This document shows, piece by piece, positions 21,779-29,347 of a stretch of 64,000 bases of DNA; within the stretch, counting starts at the first letter, position 1; each line of letters starts with the position of its first letter. This DNA is from Sphingorhabdus sp. YGSMI21 (lineage in GTDB: Bacteria; Pseudomonadota; Alphaproteobacteria; Sphingomonadales; Sphingomonadaceae), in NCBI RefSeq assembly GCF_002776575.1, contig NZ_CP022548.1, forward strand, positions 186,001 through 250,000, given 5' to 3'. Below the pieces are notes generated by a model. That model ran no database searches and was not told the DNA's origin. It saw only the letters and a list, made by a program, of their open reading frames with translations. A program made the translations under genes and the position numbers.

Positions 21779-22370
21779 CTCTCCGTTCGTGCTGAGCTTG
21801 TCGAAGCACGGTTGCGCGCACTCGTCCTTCGACAGGCTCAGGACGAACGGCAGAGCGGCCGGCGGATGAATGTTTCTCACGCGAAGGCGCGAAGGGCAGC
21901 GCGGCCTTGTTCCTTCGCGGCTTCGCGCCTTCGCGCGCGTTTTGGAGGATAGAATCGCTCTTGGCGGAATGGCGCAATGTTTGTGAAACACGCATAATAT
22001 CCATGGACCCAAACATGGACGATACCAAACTCTCCGCTCGTGCTGAGCCTGTCGAAGCACGAGTGCGCGCGAACATGCTTCGACAAGCTCAGGACGAACG
22101 GGAGAGAGCGGCGCGAAGGAATGTTCTCGCGCGAAGGCGCGAAGACACGAAGGGTGGCGTGCGACCTTGTTCCTTCGCGGCTTCGCGCCTTCGCGCCTTC
22201 GCGCGCATTTTGGAGGATGGGATCGCTCTTGGCGGAATGGCGCAATGTTTATGAAACACGCATAATATCCATGAGACCCGCTCAAGGACAATGCCAAACT
22301 CTCCGTTCGTGCTGAGCCTGTCGAAGCACGGTTGCGCGCACTCGTCCTTCGACAGGCTCAGGACGAACGG
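21779..22370. repeat. Array of three 72-bp inverted-repeat units with duplicated spacers
   Basis: Units at 21779-21850, 22030-22101 and 22299-22370 are near-identical. Each has arms of the form CGTTCGTGCTGAGCCTGTCG and its approximate reverse complement, so each can fold as one long hairpin. Two longer homologous spacers (about 21868-22004 and 22119-22273) carry GCGAAGGCGCGAAG motifs and a shared stretch that includes TTGGCGGAATGGCGCAATGT. Such REP-like palindromes occur widely in sphingomonad genomes. No transposase lies nearby and the spacers are not unique, so it is not a CRISPR array. Confidence 0.85.
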
Positions 22371-22479
22371 GAGGAGGTTGCGTATTTGGCGGGGCGGTCT
22401 CTAGGGTCGGATAGCAAAGGCTGGAGGTCCTGAAACGAGTTCAGGATGACGATGTATCCCGCGACCCGAGCGCAAAAGA

Positions 22480-22518
22480 AAAGCCCGGCGGCTGCGGGTC
22501 ACGCGGCCACCGGGCTTT
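22480..22518 (-). terminator. Terminator of katG
   Basis: AAAGCCCGGCGGC (22480-22492) pairs with GCCACCGGGCTTT (22506-22518), with one mismatch, 17 bp downstream of the katG stop. On the minus strand the stem ends in CTTTTCTTTTG, a good rho-independent signal. Confidence 0.8.
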
Positions 22519-22535
22519 CCTACAGTTGGTTTCGC

Positions 22536-24773
22536 CTAGAAACGGTCGGCGTTCATCACCTTGGTCCAGGCCGCCGCAAAATCCTCGACAAATTGCTGAT
22601 CCGCATCATCCGCTGCATAGACCTCGGACACGGCCCGCAATTCCGAATTCGATCCGAAAATCAGATCCACCGGCGTCGCGGTCCAGACCAGTTTGTCCGT
22701 CTCGCGGTCGCGACCCTCGTACAGTCCGGGATTTTCGCCGGATTTCGACCATTTGGTTTTCATGTCGAGCAGGTTGACGAAAAAGTCGTTGCTCAGCTGG
22801 CCGGGACTATCGGTGAACACGCCGTGGGACGACTTGCCCGCATTGGCGTTCAGCGTCCGCAACCCACCGACCAGCACCGTCATTTCCGGTACGGTCAGGT
22901 TGAGCGCGTCGGCCTTGTCCACCAGCGCTGCCGCTGGCGCCATGTCGGCACCGGAGGCATAATAGTTGCGGAAGCCATCGGCCTTCGGTTCGAGATAGGC
23001 GAAGGAGGCCGCATCCGTCTGCTCCTGCGTGGCATCGACCCGGCCGGGCGTGAACGGCAGGCTGATCTTGTGGCCAGCCTTGCTCGCGGCCTGTTCGACC
23101 GCTGCATTGCCGCCCAGGACGATCAGGTCAGCAAGCGAGACCTGCTTGCCGCCTGAAGCGCTCCGGTTGAAATCCGTCCGGATCGTTTCCAGCTTGCCCA
23201 GCACCTTGTCCAGCTCCGCCTTGTCGTTGACGGCCCAGTCGCGTTGCGGGTCCAGCCGCAGCCGCGCGCCATTGGCCCCGCCGCGCATATCGCTGCCCCG
23301 GAAGGTCGAGGCCGAAGCCCATGCCGTCCGCACCAGCTCGGGCGTCGTCAGACCAGAGGCCAGAATTTTCGACTTGAGCTGTGCCACATCCGCGTCACCG
23401 ATCATCGCATAGTCTGCCGCCGGCAACGGATCCTGCCAGATGAAGCTCTGGCTCGGCACATCGGCACCGAGATAGCGGGCCGAGGGACCGAGATCGCGAT
23501 GGGTCAACTTGAACCAGGCGCGGGCGAAGGCCGCCGCGAATTCGTCGGGGTTCTCATGCCAATGTTCGGCGATCTTGCGGAAACCGGGGTCTTCCTTGAT
23601 CGCGATATCGGTGGTGAACATGATCGGCGCATGGGTCTTGCCCGGAATATGCGCGTCGGGGACCATGTTGGCGGCGTTCGGATCGCTCGGGATCCACTGC
23701 GTCGCACCGGCAGGGCTCTTGACCTTGACCCATTCGAACCCGAACAGATTGTCGAGATACTGGTTGGTAAACGCAATCGGATTGGCCGACCACGCGCCTT
23801 CGAGACCGCTGGTAATCGTGTCCTCGGCATTGCCCTTGCCGCATTTATTGGCCCAGCCCATGCCCTGAGCTTCAATACCGGCAGCGGAAGGTTCGTCGCC
23901 CATGCATTCCTCTGGCTTGTGCGCGCCATGCGCCTTGCCGAACGTATGGCCACCGGCGATCAGCGCCAGCGTTTCCTCGTCATTCATCGCCATATTGCCG
24001 AATGCGCGCCGGATATCGGCAGCGGCCGAGATCGGATCATGATTGCCGTTCGGACCTTCCGGATTGACGTAGATCAGGCCCATTTGGGTGGCGGCGAGCG
24101 AACCCTTGAGATCGCCCTTGCCGTCGCGGCGATTGTCTTCCAGCATCTTCGCTTCGGGACCCCAGAACACCAGATCAGGCTGCCAGGCGTCGACGCGGCC
24201 ACCGGCGAAACCGATGGTCTTGAAGCCCATATCCTCGAGCGAGACATTGCCGGTCAGCACCATCAGATCGCCCCAGGACAATTTCCGGCCATATTTCTGC
24301 TTGATCGGCCAGACCAGACGGCGCGCCTTGTCGAGGCTGACATTGTCGGGCCAGCTGTTAAGCGGTTCGAACCTTTGCTCGCCGCCATCAGAGCCACCGC
24401 GACCGTCACCGACGCGATAGGTACCGGCGCTGTGCCAGGCCATGCGGATGAAGAACGGACCATAATGACCATAATCGGCTGGCCACCAGTCTTGCGACGT
24501 GGTCAGGACCTTGCGGATATCTTCCTTGACCGCAGCGAGATCGAGCGTGGCGAATTCGGCTGCATAATCATAGTCCGGTCCATAGGGATTGGACTGTGCC
24601 TCATGCTGGCGAAGCGCCGCAAGATCGAGGCTCTGTGGCCACCAGTCCTTGTTGGACATGGCGCCCGGCGGATCCTGCACCACTGTCTTCTGGGCCTGGG
24701 CCGGACTGGCCATTACCAGCGGCGTCATCGACGCGGCCAGCAAGGCGAATAGCGAAACCTGTGATTTGAACAT
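22536..24773 (-). CDS. katG: Catalase-peroxidase, with signal peptide
   Basis: Bifunctional haem enzyme that removes hydrogen peroxide and organic peroxides. The 745 residues contain both peroxidase-like halves. The catalytic Arg110, Trp113 and His114 ([11 protein letters not shown]), Tyr235, Met261 and proximal His276 (GGHTFGK) align with Mtb Arg104/Trp107/His108/Tyr229/Met255/His270 at a constant offset of 6, so the Met-Tyr-Trp adduct can form. The N-terminus is a clear signal peptide ([14 protein letters not shown], cleavage likely after AQA), which predicts a periplasmic enzyme; most KatG proteins are cytoplasmic. It starts after GGAGAGAG. Confidence 0.93.
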   Translation of the reverse strand: MFKSQVSLFALLAASMTPLVMASPAQAQKTVVQDPPGAMSNKDWWPQSLDLAALRQHEAQSNPYGPDYDYAAEFATLDLAAVKEDIRKVLTTSQDWWPADYGHYGPFFIRMAWHSAGTYRVGDGRGGSDGGEQRFEPLNSWPDNVSLDKARRLVWPIKQKYGRKLSWGDLMVLTGNVSLEDMGFKTIGFAGGRVDAWQPDLVFWGPEAKMLEDNRRDGKGDLKGSLAATQMGLIYVNPEGPNGNHDPISAAADIRRAFGNMAMNDEETLALIAGGHTFGKAHGAHKPEECMGDEPSAAGIEAQGMGWANKCGKGNAEDTITSGLEGAWSANPIAFTNQYLDNLFGFEWVKVKSPAGATQWIPSDPNAANMVPDAHIPGKTHAPIMFTTDIAIKEDPGFRKIAEHWHENPDEFAAAFARAWFKLTHRDLGPSARYLGADVPSQSFIWQDPLPAADYAMIGDADVAQLKSKILASGLTTPELVRTAWASASTFRGSDMRGGANGARLRLDPQRDWAVNDKAELDKVLGKLETIRTDFNRSASGGKQVSLADLIVLGGNAAVEQAASKAGHKISLPFTPGRVDATQEQTDAASFAYLEPKADGFRNYYASGADMAPAAALVDKADALNLTVPEMTVLVGGLRTLNANAGKSSHGVFTDSPGQLSNDFFVNLLDMKTKWSKSGENPGLYEGRDRETDKLVWTATPVDLIFGSNSELRAVSEVYAADDADQQFVEDFAAAWTKVMNADRF

Positions 24774-24863
24774 CTCTCTCTCCTGTTGTTTGTCCCGAAT
24801 ATCGTTGCGGAAGAAACTTTAGGCGCAGTCGAATGAATGTCGAAATCAGTAAATTTCCTGAGA

Positions 24864-24968
24864 CTAATCGAAGTTGTCGATCATGATGCTGATGTTGAAA
24901 TTGTGGCTGGCGAGGCAGGCTGCGGCGTTCTGCGCAGCGCGGAGGCGGTCTTGAAAGACACGGAACAT
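24864..24968 (-). CDS. Possible 34-residue peptide upstream of katG
   Basis: An ATG at 24968 preceded by GGAGAGGACGC opens a frame starting MFRVFQDRLRAAQNAAACL and ending IDNFD. It lies 90 bp upstream of katG and directly after a terminator hairpin on the same strand. The start region looks like a translation initiation site, but there is no recognised family. It could be a leader peptide for katG or chance. Confidence 0.3.
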   Translation of the reverse strand: MFRVFQDRLRAAQNAAACLASHNFNISIMIDNFD

Positions 24969-24984
24969 GCGTCCTCTCCGAACA

Positions 24985-25029
24985 CAAGAAAGAAGCCCGG
25001 CGGCCGGGTCGCTAAACCGCCGGACTTCT
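24985..25029 (-). terminator. Rho-independent terminator or attenuator upstream of katG
   Basis: AGAAGCCCGGCGG (24991-25003) pairs with CCGCCGGACTTCT (25017-25029) with one mismatch; on the minus strand it is followed by TTCTTGTGTT. It most simply ends the transcript of the SDR gene that stops at 25213. Because it lies on the katG strand, it could also attenuate read-through into katG. The remaining bases between 24774 and 25212 show nothing else I can support beyond the small frame above. Confidence 0.6.
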
Positions 25030-25212
25030 CCTGAATGCCCTTGAAGGGCAAGGTGCGACATCAGGATTGTATCGAGTGAAATGTTTCATCAGATCGATGC
25101 CGCAGGATTTTATTAACCGCGATTCTTCGCGGGCACTGTGATCGCAATCACTGGCCAAAAGAAAAATCGGCGCGGTCAGATTTCCGGCGACACAGCGACC
25201 GCCACGACCGGG

Positions 25213-26109
25213 TTACACCGTACGTTTGGCCCGGTCTTTCTGGTTTTGGCCCTGAATTGCGTCCTTTGCCGCGTTCCATTCCTCGTCACCCCAGCCGAGC
25301 AGCTGCGAGAAATTGCCGCCGCTCGCGAGATAGCTGCCACCGTCAATGGCGATGGTCTGACCGGTGAGATATTCGACACCGGGGCCGAGCAGGAAAGTCG
25401 CGAGATTGGCCAGCTCGTGCATTTCGCCCGGGCGGTTGATCGGTGCACCGCTGCGTTTGCGGTCCTCGTCGCTGCCGGTCGGGTTCAGGCGGGCGGACAT
25501 GCCCTCGGTCGGGAACAGGCCCGGCGCGATGGCGTTGAGGCGGATATTGTGACGCGCCCATTCTACCGCAAGGCTCTGGGTCATCACGTTGATCCCGGCC
25601 TTGGACATCGCGCTCGGCACGGTGAAGGCGCTGCCGTTCCACACCCAGGTGGTCAGGATCGACACGACATTGCCGCGGGTCCCGCCCTCGATCCAGCGCT
25701 TGCCGATATCGTGGGTCATATAGAATGTGCCGCGGAAGACGATATTGGCAATCGCGTCGAAACCCCGGATCGAGAGATCTTCGGTGCGGGAAATGAAATT
25801 GCCGGCGGCATTGTTGATCAGGCCCGTGAGCGGACCATGTTGCTGCCAGATGATGTCGTTCATCTCGCTGATCATCTCGGCGCTGCGGATATCGCAGGGA
25901 TGCGGAACGACTTTTCCGCCATGTTTTTCGACCAGTTCCTCGGCCGTTGCCTTGCACACATCGCCGCGCCGGCCGCAGATATGCACCTCCGCGCCCAGTT
26001 TGAGCAGGCCTTCGGCCATTTCCTTGCCAAGACCGGTGCCGCCGCCGGTTACGAGAATGCGTTCGCCCTTCATCAGGCCGTCGCGGAACATGAGTTTGCT
26101 GGTGTCCAT
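25213..26109 (-). CDS. SDR-family oxidoreductase, 2,4-dienoyl-CoA reductase-like
   Basis: Short-chain dehydrogenase/reductase of 298 residues with nucleotide motif TGGGTGLG, NNAAGNF and VPSAMSKAGINVMTQSLA. This last segment matches the dienoyl-CoA reductase subfamily, where the usual YxxxK is replaced by SxxxK. In animal DECR the catalytic Tyr lies in a TTIY motif; here the corresponding stretch is TTWVWNGSAF, without an obvious Tyr. It likely works in the degradation of unsaturated acyl-CoAs, but the missing Tyr leaves the reaction uncertain. Confidence 0.8.
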   Translation of the reverse strand: MDTSKLMFRDGLMKGERILVTGGGTGLGKEMAEGLLKLGAEVHICGRRGDVCKATAEELVEKHGGKVVPHPCDIRSAEMISEMNDIIWQQHGPLTGLINNAAGNFISRTEDLSIRGFDAIANIVFRGTFYMTHDIGKRWIEGGTRGNVVSILTTWVWNGSAFTVPSAMSKAGINVMTQSLAVEWARHNIRLNAIAPGLFPTEGMSARLNPTGSDEDRKRSGAPINRPGEMHELANLATFLLGPGVEYLTGQTIAIDGGSYLASGGNFSQLLGWGDEEWNAAKDAIQGQNQKDRAKRTV

Positions 26110-26254
26110 ATCATCCTGTCCTATTTTCTGGTTATGGCGACCATGCGAGATGAGTCGCCATAATCAAACTAGCAGTAATGATGCGGCAGAACAGGGGTAT
26201 GTCGGGACAGGTCCCGGCGGTGCGGGCACGCAGAGGCGGCAGGCGGTGGCGGCC

Positions 26255-26290
26255 AAAAAAAACGGGAGCTTACCCGAAGATAAGCTCCCG
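26255..26290 (-). terminator. Strong rho-independent terminator
   Basis: A perfect 10-bp stem CGGGAGCTTA/TAAGCTCCCG (26263-26272 and 26281-26290) with an 8-nt loop is followed on the minus strand by eight T residues (26255-26262). No protein gene on the minus strand ends before it; the transcript it ends must start in the gene-free region to its right. Confidence 0.9.
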
Positions 26291-26634
26291 CTGCGCCTCT
26301 GTTGGGGCAACCATCCTCTTGCGATTCCGGTGGCCGCTTGTTCGGCGTCGGGTTTCCGGTCCAGTGCGTTGATGGTCGGTTGTTATCCACGTGTCCGCTT
26401 GCGCTTCTTCGCTTCGGTTGCCGACCCGCAATTGGTCCAGTCACCTGATGATCCTTGTCCGTCTGATCCGTTCCGGCTTGCGCCTTCCCTTTTCGGACTT
26501 TCTCCGATCACCGACCGAGAGATCATTTTCCTTTTCTTGCGAAAAACAAACTGGTCGTCTCGACCATCTTCCGGTTCCCGGGCTGTCCTGCGGGTCATTG
26601 CTGACTGGTCGCTGGTTCGTCCGTTTCCCTTCCG
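26263..26634 (-). ncRNA. Candidate structured non-coding RNA of about 370 nt
   Basis: The minus strand between a -10-like TATATA (26641-26646) and the terminator has no convincing reading frame. It is rich in short hairpins with GNRA or small loops: GUCA-GCAA-UGAC (26594-26605), UUUUC-GCAA-GAAAA (26532-26545), GGC-GCAA-GCC (26475-26484), UGGUCG-AGA-CGACCA (26552-26566) and UCGG-CAA-CCGA (26414-26424). The 5' end is a guess because no good -35 is seen. It does not match the conserved core of RNase P, SRP RNA or tmRNA as I know them. The family is unknown to me. Confidence 0.5.
26383..26391 (+). promoter_or_regulatory. DnaA-box-like 9-mer
   Basis: TTATCCACG, one base from the consensus TTATNCACA. 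It lies within the candidate RNA gene. Confidence 0.4.
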
Positions 26635-26687
26635 ATGACCTATATATGCTCCCCGATGCCGAGTCGCTCCTAGGAGAAAAACGGAAG

Positions 26688-26696
26688 TTATCCACA
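26688..26696 (+). promoter_or_regulatory. Perfect DnaA box
   Basis: TTATCCACA, an exact match to the DnaA-box consensus, about 45 bp upstream of the candidate RNA promoter. Confidence 0.5.
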
Positions 26697-26733
26697 GGCT
26701 ATCCAGTTAGCGGTGGAAAACTCCTGCCGATAC

Positions 26734-26742
26734 GGTGGATAA
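26734..26742 (-). promoter_or_regulatory. DnaA-box-like 9-mer
   Basis: TTATCCACC on the minus strand, 37 bp from the perfect box. A perfect 10-bp inverted repeat GACCAGCGGA/TCCGCTGGTC (26759-26768 and 26783-26792) lies just to its right. Confidence 0.4.
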
Positions 26743-26839
26743 GCTTGGGATTCGGGATGACCAGCGGATTTTAGGGGATTTGTCCGCTGGTCCGGCTCTT
26801 TTCAAGGGAGGGGATGAATAAAGAACCGGACCTTTGGAC

Positions 26840-26885
26840 CAATCCCGGCGCCTCGTTCGGGAGGAGGAGGAGGCTGCCGGGATTG
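26840..26885. terminator. Hairpin downstream of a small membrane peptide gene
   Basis: CAATCCCGGC (26840-26849) and GCCGGGATTG (26876-26885) are a perfect 10-bp inverted repeat, 13 bp after the stop of the 24-codon frame on the minus strand. There is no T-run, so it is a weak terminator candidate. Confidence 0.4.
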
Positions 26886-26897
26886 TAACTTCTTGCC

Positions 26898-26972
26898 TCA
26901 GACCTGGACCGTCGAGAACAGCACGATGCTGCTGGCGGAGAGGGCGGCGACAATATTGAAAAGCGTTTTCAT
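26898..26972 (-). CDS. Small membrane peptide, 24 residues
   Basis: A 24-codon frame starts at ATG 26972 after AAGGAG (spacing 8) and reads MKTLFNIVAALSASSIVL then FSTVQV. It is a single hydrophobic helix with a charged N-terminus, like other short bacterial membrane peptides. The good ribosome binding site, the downstream hairpin and the otherwise gene-free setting support it. No function can be assigned. Confidence 0.5.
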   Translation of the reverse strand: MKTLFNIVAALSASSIVLFSTVQV

Positions 26973-27053
26973 GGATTTTCTCCTTATTTACAAACGCCTG
27001 TCAAACATCTCTTTTCCTGCGTAACTTACAGGCTGCAGATGGTCGCATGGTCA

Positions 27054-27138
27054 TTAGGTTTCAATTGAAAATGGAGAATTAACTGTTGCGTGTTTTGCAA
27101 CCGGGAATTCCGTTTCACCGGTGCCAATTGAAACCTAA
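27054..27138. repeat. 14-bp perfect inverted repeat between DUF4197 gene and small peptide gene
   Basis: TTAGGTTTCAATTG (27054-27067) is exactly reversed as CAATTGAAACCTAA (27125-27138). The left copy also extends into the 12-bp palindrome TTTCAATTGAAA (27059-27070). It lies downstream of the DUF4197 stop and upstream of the small peptide gene; it may be an operator pair or an RNA stem with a 57-nt loop. Confidence 0.5.
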
Positions 27139-27151
27139 CCTGTTGTATTTG

Positions 27152-27838
27152 CTAAAACAGGTCCTTCAGCAGCTTCTTTCCCTTGTCGAGCGGGTCGCTG
27201 CGGAACTTGGATTCCTCATTCGCAATATAGGCGAAAATGCCATCCATCGTCTGGTCGGTGACGCTATCGGTCAGGCCGTCGCGCGAGAGATCTGCACCGC
27301 CCAGCCGGGCCAGCGAAGAAACCGATCCGAGCTTTTCGACCTGCTGGTAGGCGCCCAGTTCGGTCAGGGCTTTTTCAACCAGCGGACGGACCTTCGCCGC
27401 GAGCTCTTCGCCGGAGGTCCGCCGCAGATAGTCTGAACCGGCTTCATTGCCGCCGGTTACGATTCCGACCCCGTCCTGCAGGGTGAGGCCGTCAATCGCC
27501 GAGCGGAACACGGGTTTGGCTTCGAGCGCCGCCCGTCCGGCAGCATCGTTGAGCGTTTTGGTAATATCCTTGGTCAGACCGGCCTTGCTGGTGAAGCGCA
27601 GGATGCTCGTGGCCTTCTCCAGCGGACCGGGCAGCAGAATCCGCACCGCTTCGTCGGCATAGAAAGCACCGGGCTGGGACAGCTTGTCGAGCGCGTTGTC
27701 GGAGGCATCGCCCAATATGCTTTTCACGCCGGTGGATTGCGCCACCGCCGGTGTCGCGGCGAAAGAGACCATTGCCACCGGCGCTACCGCCAGAGCGAGC
27801 GAGGCAAGGATTCTTGCAGAGGTTGTTCCGTGACGCAT
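27152..27838 (-). CDS. DUF4197 secreted protein
   Basis: Protein of 228 residues with an N-terminal signal peptide (ASLALAVAPVAMVSFAATPA, cleavage likely after AVA) and the DUF4197 body: repeated short helices such as LGDASDNALDKLSQPGAFYA and a C-terminal YIANEESKFRSDPLDKGKKL. The family is widespread in proteobacteria and has no established function. It is likely periplasmic. Confidence 0.85.
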   Translation of the reverse strand: MRHGTTSARILASLALAVAPVAMVSFAATPAVAQSTGVKSILGDASDNALDKLSQPGAFYADEAVRILLPGPLEKATSILRFTSKAGLTKDITKTLNDAAGRAALEAKPVFRSAIDGLTLQDGVGIVTGGNEAGSDYLRRTSGEELAAKVRPLVEKALTELGAYQQVEKLGSVSSLARLGGADLSRDGLTDSVTDQTMDGIFAYIANEESKFRSDPLDKGKKLLKDLF

Positions 27839-27947
27839 GACCGTTTCTCCTGTTTATGTCAGGCGATCATAGCATATTCCGGTGGCCAGCCCCTGAACAA
27901 TCAGGACGCCCTGGTAAAATCATGCAAATCCGCGGCTGCGCGCCGGC

Positions 27948-28472
27948 CTATTTCCGTTCGGAAAACTCCAGAACGCCCTTGGTCTCGTTGCCCGACAGTC
28001 CGGAGAGCGCCAGCGCGAACGGATCGCCTTCATCGGTCTCACCCGACAGGCTGGTTCCCTCGCGCGTCACCTTGAAATCATTGTCGGTCAATTGCTTCTC
28101 GTACCAGTCTGCCAACCCATCCACATCGATGGGAGCCTTGAAACCGATGCGGACCTTGCCGCCCTGCCCGTCCTTGTCCTCGATATCGAAACTCGTGACT
28201 TGGCTACCGGGATAGAGGTCGACATCGTTCATGTCGAAATCGTCGCTGTCGAGCGTGATCGACGGCAAGTCGATTTCCATCGAGAAACCATCCGCCTTGA
28301 TCGAGAATTTGCTGTCTTCCCCGTCGCCGCCAATCTTGACTTTCTCGTCATCAGATTTGCTGTCATCACTGAAATCGATGGAGACGCCGGAACCGTCGCC
28401 GTCGTCAGCCTTGCTGCAAGCGGACAGGCCGAGCGGCAAGGCGGCCAATAAGATCAGATATTTTTTCGACAT
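27948..28472 (-). CDS. Predicted lipoprotein, hypothetical
   Basis: Acidic protein of 174 residues with a lipobox (LPLGLSACSKADD), predicted to be anchored by Cys18 or so. The body is Asp-rich (about 20-75), followed by a segment DVDLYPGSQVTSFDIED and a C-terminal half GLADWYEKQLTDNDFKVTRE that looks like a small alpha/beta domain. The ATG at 28472 follows GGAGAAAT; an upstream start would add 19 residues translated from the hairpin. I recognise no family. Confidence 0.75.
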   Translation of the reverse strand: MSKKYLILLAALPLGLSACSKADDGDGSGVSIDFSDDSKSDDEKVKIGGDGEDSKFSIKADGFSMEIDLPSITLDSDDFDMNDVDLYPGSQVTSFDIEDKDGQGGKVRIGFKAPIDVDGLADWYEKQLTDNDFKVTREGTSLSGETDEGDPFALALSGLSGNETKGVLEFSERK

Positions 28473-28480
28473 GGGTATTT

Positions 28481-28516
28481 CTCCAGACTGTATTGTTGTA
28501 TTAATACAGTCTGGAG
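28481..28516 (-). promoter_or_regulatory. 14-bp inverted repeat enclosing the lipoprotein Shine-Dalgarno sequence
   Basis: CTCCAGACTGTATT (28481-28494) and AATACAGTCTGGAG (28503-28516) are perfect reverse complements with an 8-nt spacer. On the minus strand the 3' arm ends in GGAG, the ribosome binding site of the lipoprotein gene 8 bp before its ATG. The DNA also contains the palindrome TGTATTAATACA. It could be an RNA hairpin that hides the ribosome binding site, a repressor operator, or a weak terminator for the upstream SDR gene. Confidence 0.6.
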
Positions 28517-28543
28517 CTAAATTGGTCAAGCGGCAAAGCCGGA

Positions 28544-29341
28544 TCAGCCGTCTATCGACGCTCCGGGATTAGCAGCATTGACGATTCCGCCATCGACGGG
28601 GATAGTCGTGCCGATGACATAATCGCCGGCCGAGCTTGCAAGGAACACTGCTGCCGAGGCCATATCCTCGGGCCGACCGATCCGCTTCGCCGGAATGCCT
28701 TTCTCGACCGCATCTTCGTGGTCGCGGGCCGCCTTGTTCATGGTCGAGGCAAAGGCACCGGGCGCGATGCCGGTCATGATGATATCTTCCTGCACCAGCT
28801 TCGAAGCCATTTTGCGGGTCAGATGAATGACCGCCGCTTTCGATGCCTGATAGCTGTAGGTTTCCCACGGGTTGACCTTCATGCCGTCAACCGACGCGAT
28901 ATTGATGACCTTGGCCGGGCGTTCGAAACTGGCGGCCGCCTTCAGCTGCGGGTGCAGCGCCTGGGTCAAAAAGAACAGGCCTTTGACATTGGTGTCCATG
29001 ACCTTGTCCCAGCCGGATTCGGGGAAATCGACATATTCCGCGCCCCAGGCGACGCCGGCATTGTTGACGAGAATGTCGAGCTTCTCTTCGCGCGATGCAA
29101 TTTCTGCGGCCAGCGCCTTGCAGCCTTCATAGGTAGAAATATCGCCCTGGATATAGGTGCAATTCTCGCCGAATTCGGTCGCCGCCGCTTCGCCCTGGTC
29201 CGCCTTGCGGCCGGAAATATAGACTTTTGCGCCCTGCGCGAGAAATCCTTCGGTGATCATCGCGCCGATGCCGCGCTGGCCGCCGGTGACAAGCGCCACA
29301 CGGCCTTCGAGCGAGAAGAGTTTGTTAAAATCCATCGTCAT
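28544..29341 (-). CDS. SDR-family oxidoreductase
   Basis: Classical short-chain dehydrogenase of 265 residues: cofactor motif TGGQRGIG, NNAGV, and active site with Ser in NIASVDG and YSYQASKAA (YxxxK). The C-terminus holds PVDGGIVNAA. It follows the acyl-CoA dehydrogenase pair by 6 bp on the same strand and probably oxidises a 3-hydroxyacyl-CoA or a similar alcohol in that pathway. Substrate unknown. Confidence 0.87.
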   Translation of the reverse strand: MTMDFNKLFSLEGRVALVTGGQRGIGAMITEGFLAQGAKVYISGRKADQGEAAATEFGENCTYIQGDISTYEGCKALAAEIASREEKLDILVNNAGVAWGAEYVDFPESGWDKVMDTNVKGLFFLTQALHPQLKAAASFERPAKVINIASVDGMKVNPWETYSYQASKAAVIHLTRKMASKLVQEDIIMTGIAPGAFASTMNKAARDHEDAVEKGIPAKRIGRPEDMASAAVFLASSAGDYVIGTTIPVDGGIVNAANPGASIDG

Positions 29342-29347
29342 TATCCC

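Noticed and set aside
21779..22370. CRISPR array
   Set aside because: Spacers are homologous to each other, units are 72-bp palindromes and no cas gene is present.
26263..26634. RNase P, SRP, 6S or tmRNA gene
   Set aside because: Only a short AGAAAGUCCG match to the RNase P core is seen; the other conserved segments and a tag frame are missing.
26383..26792. Calling the region oriC outright
   Set aside because: DnaA boxes alone are not enough; there is no dnaA or hemE nearby and GC skew of the chromosome cannot be seen here.
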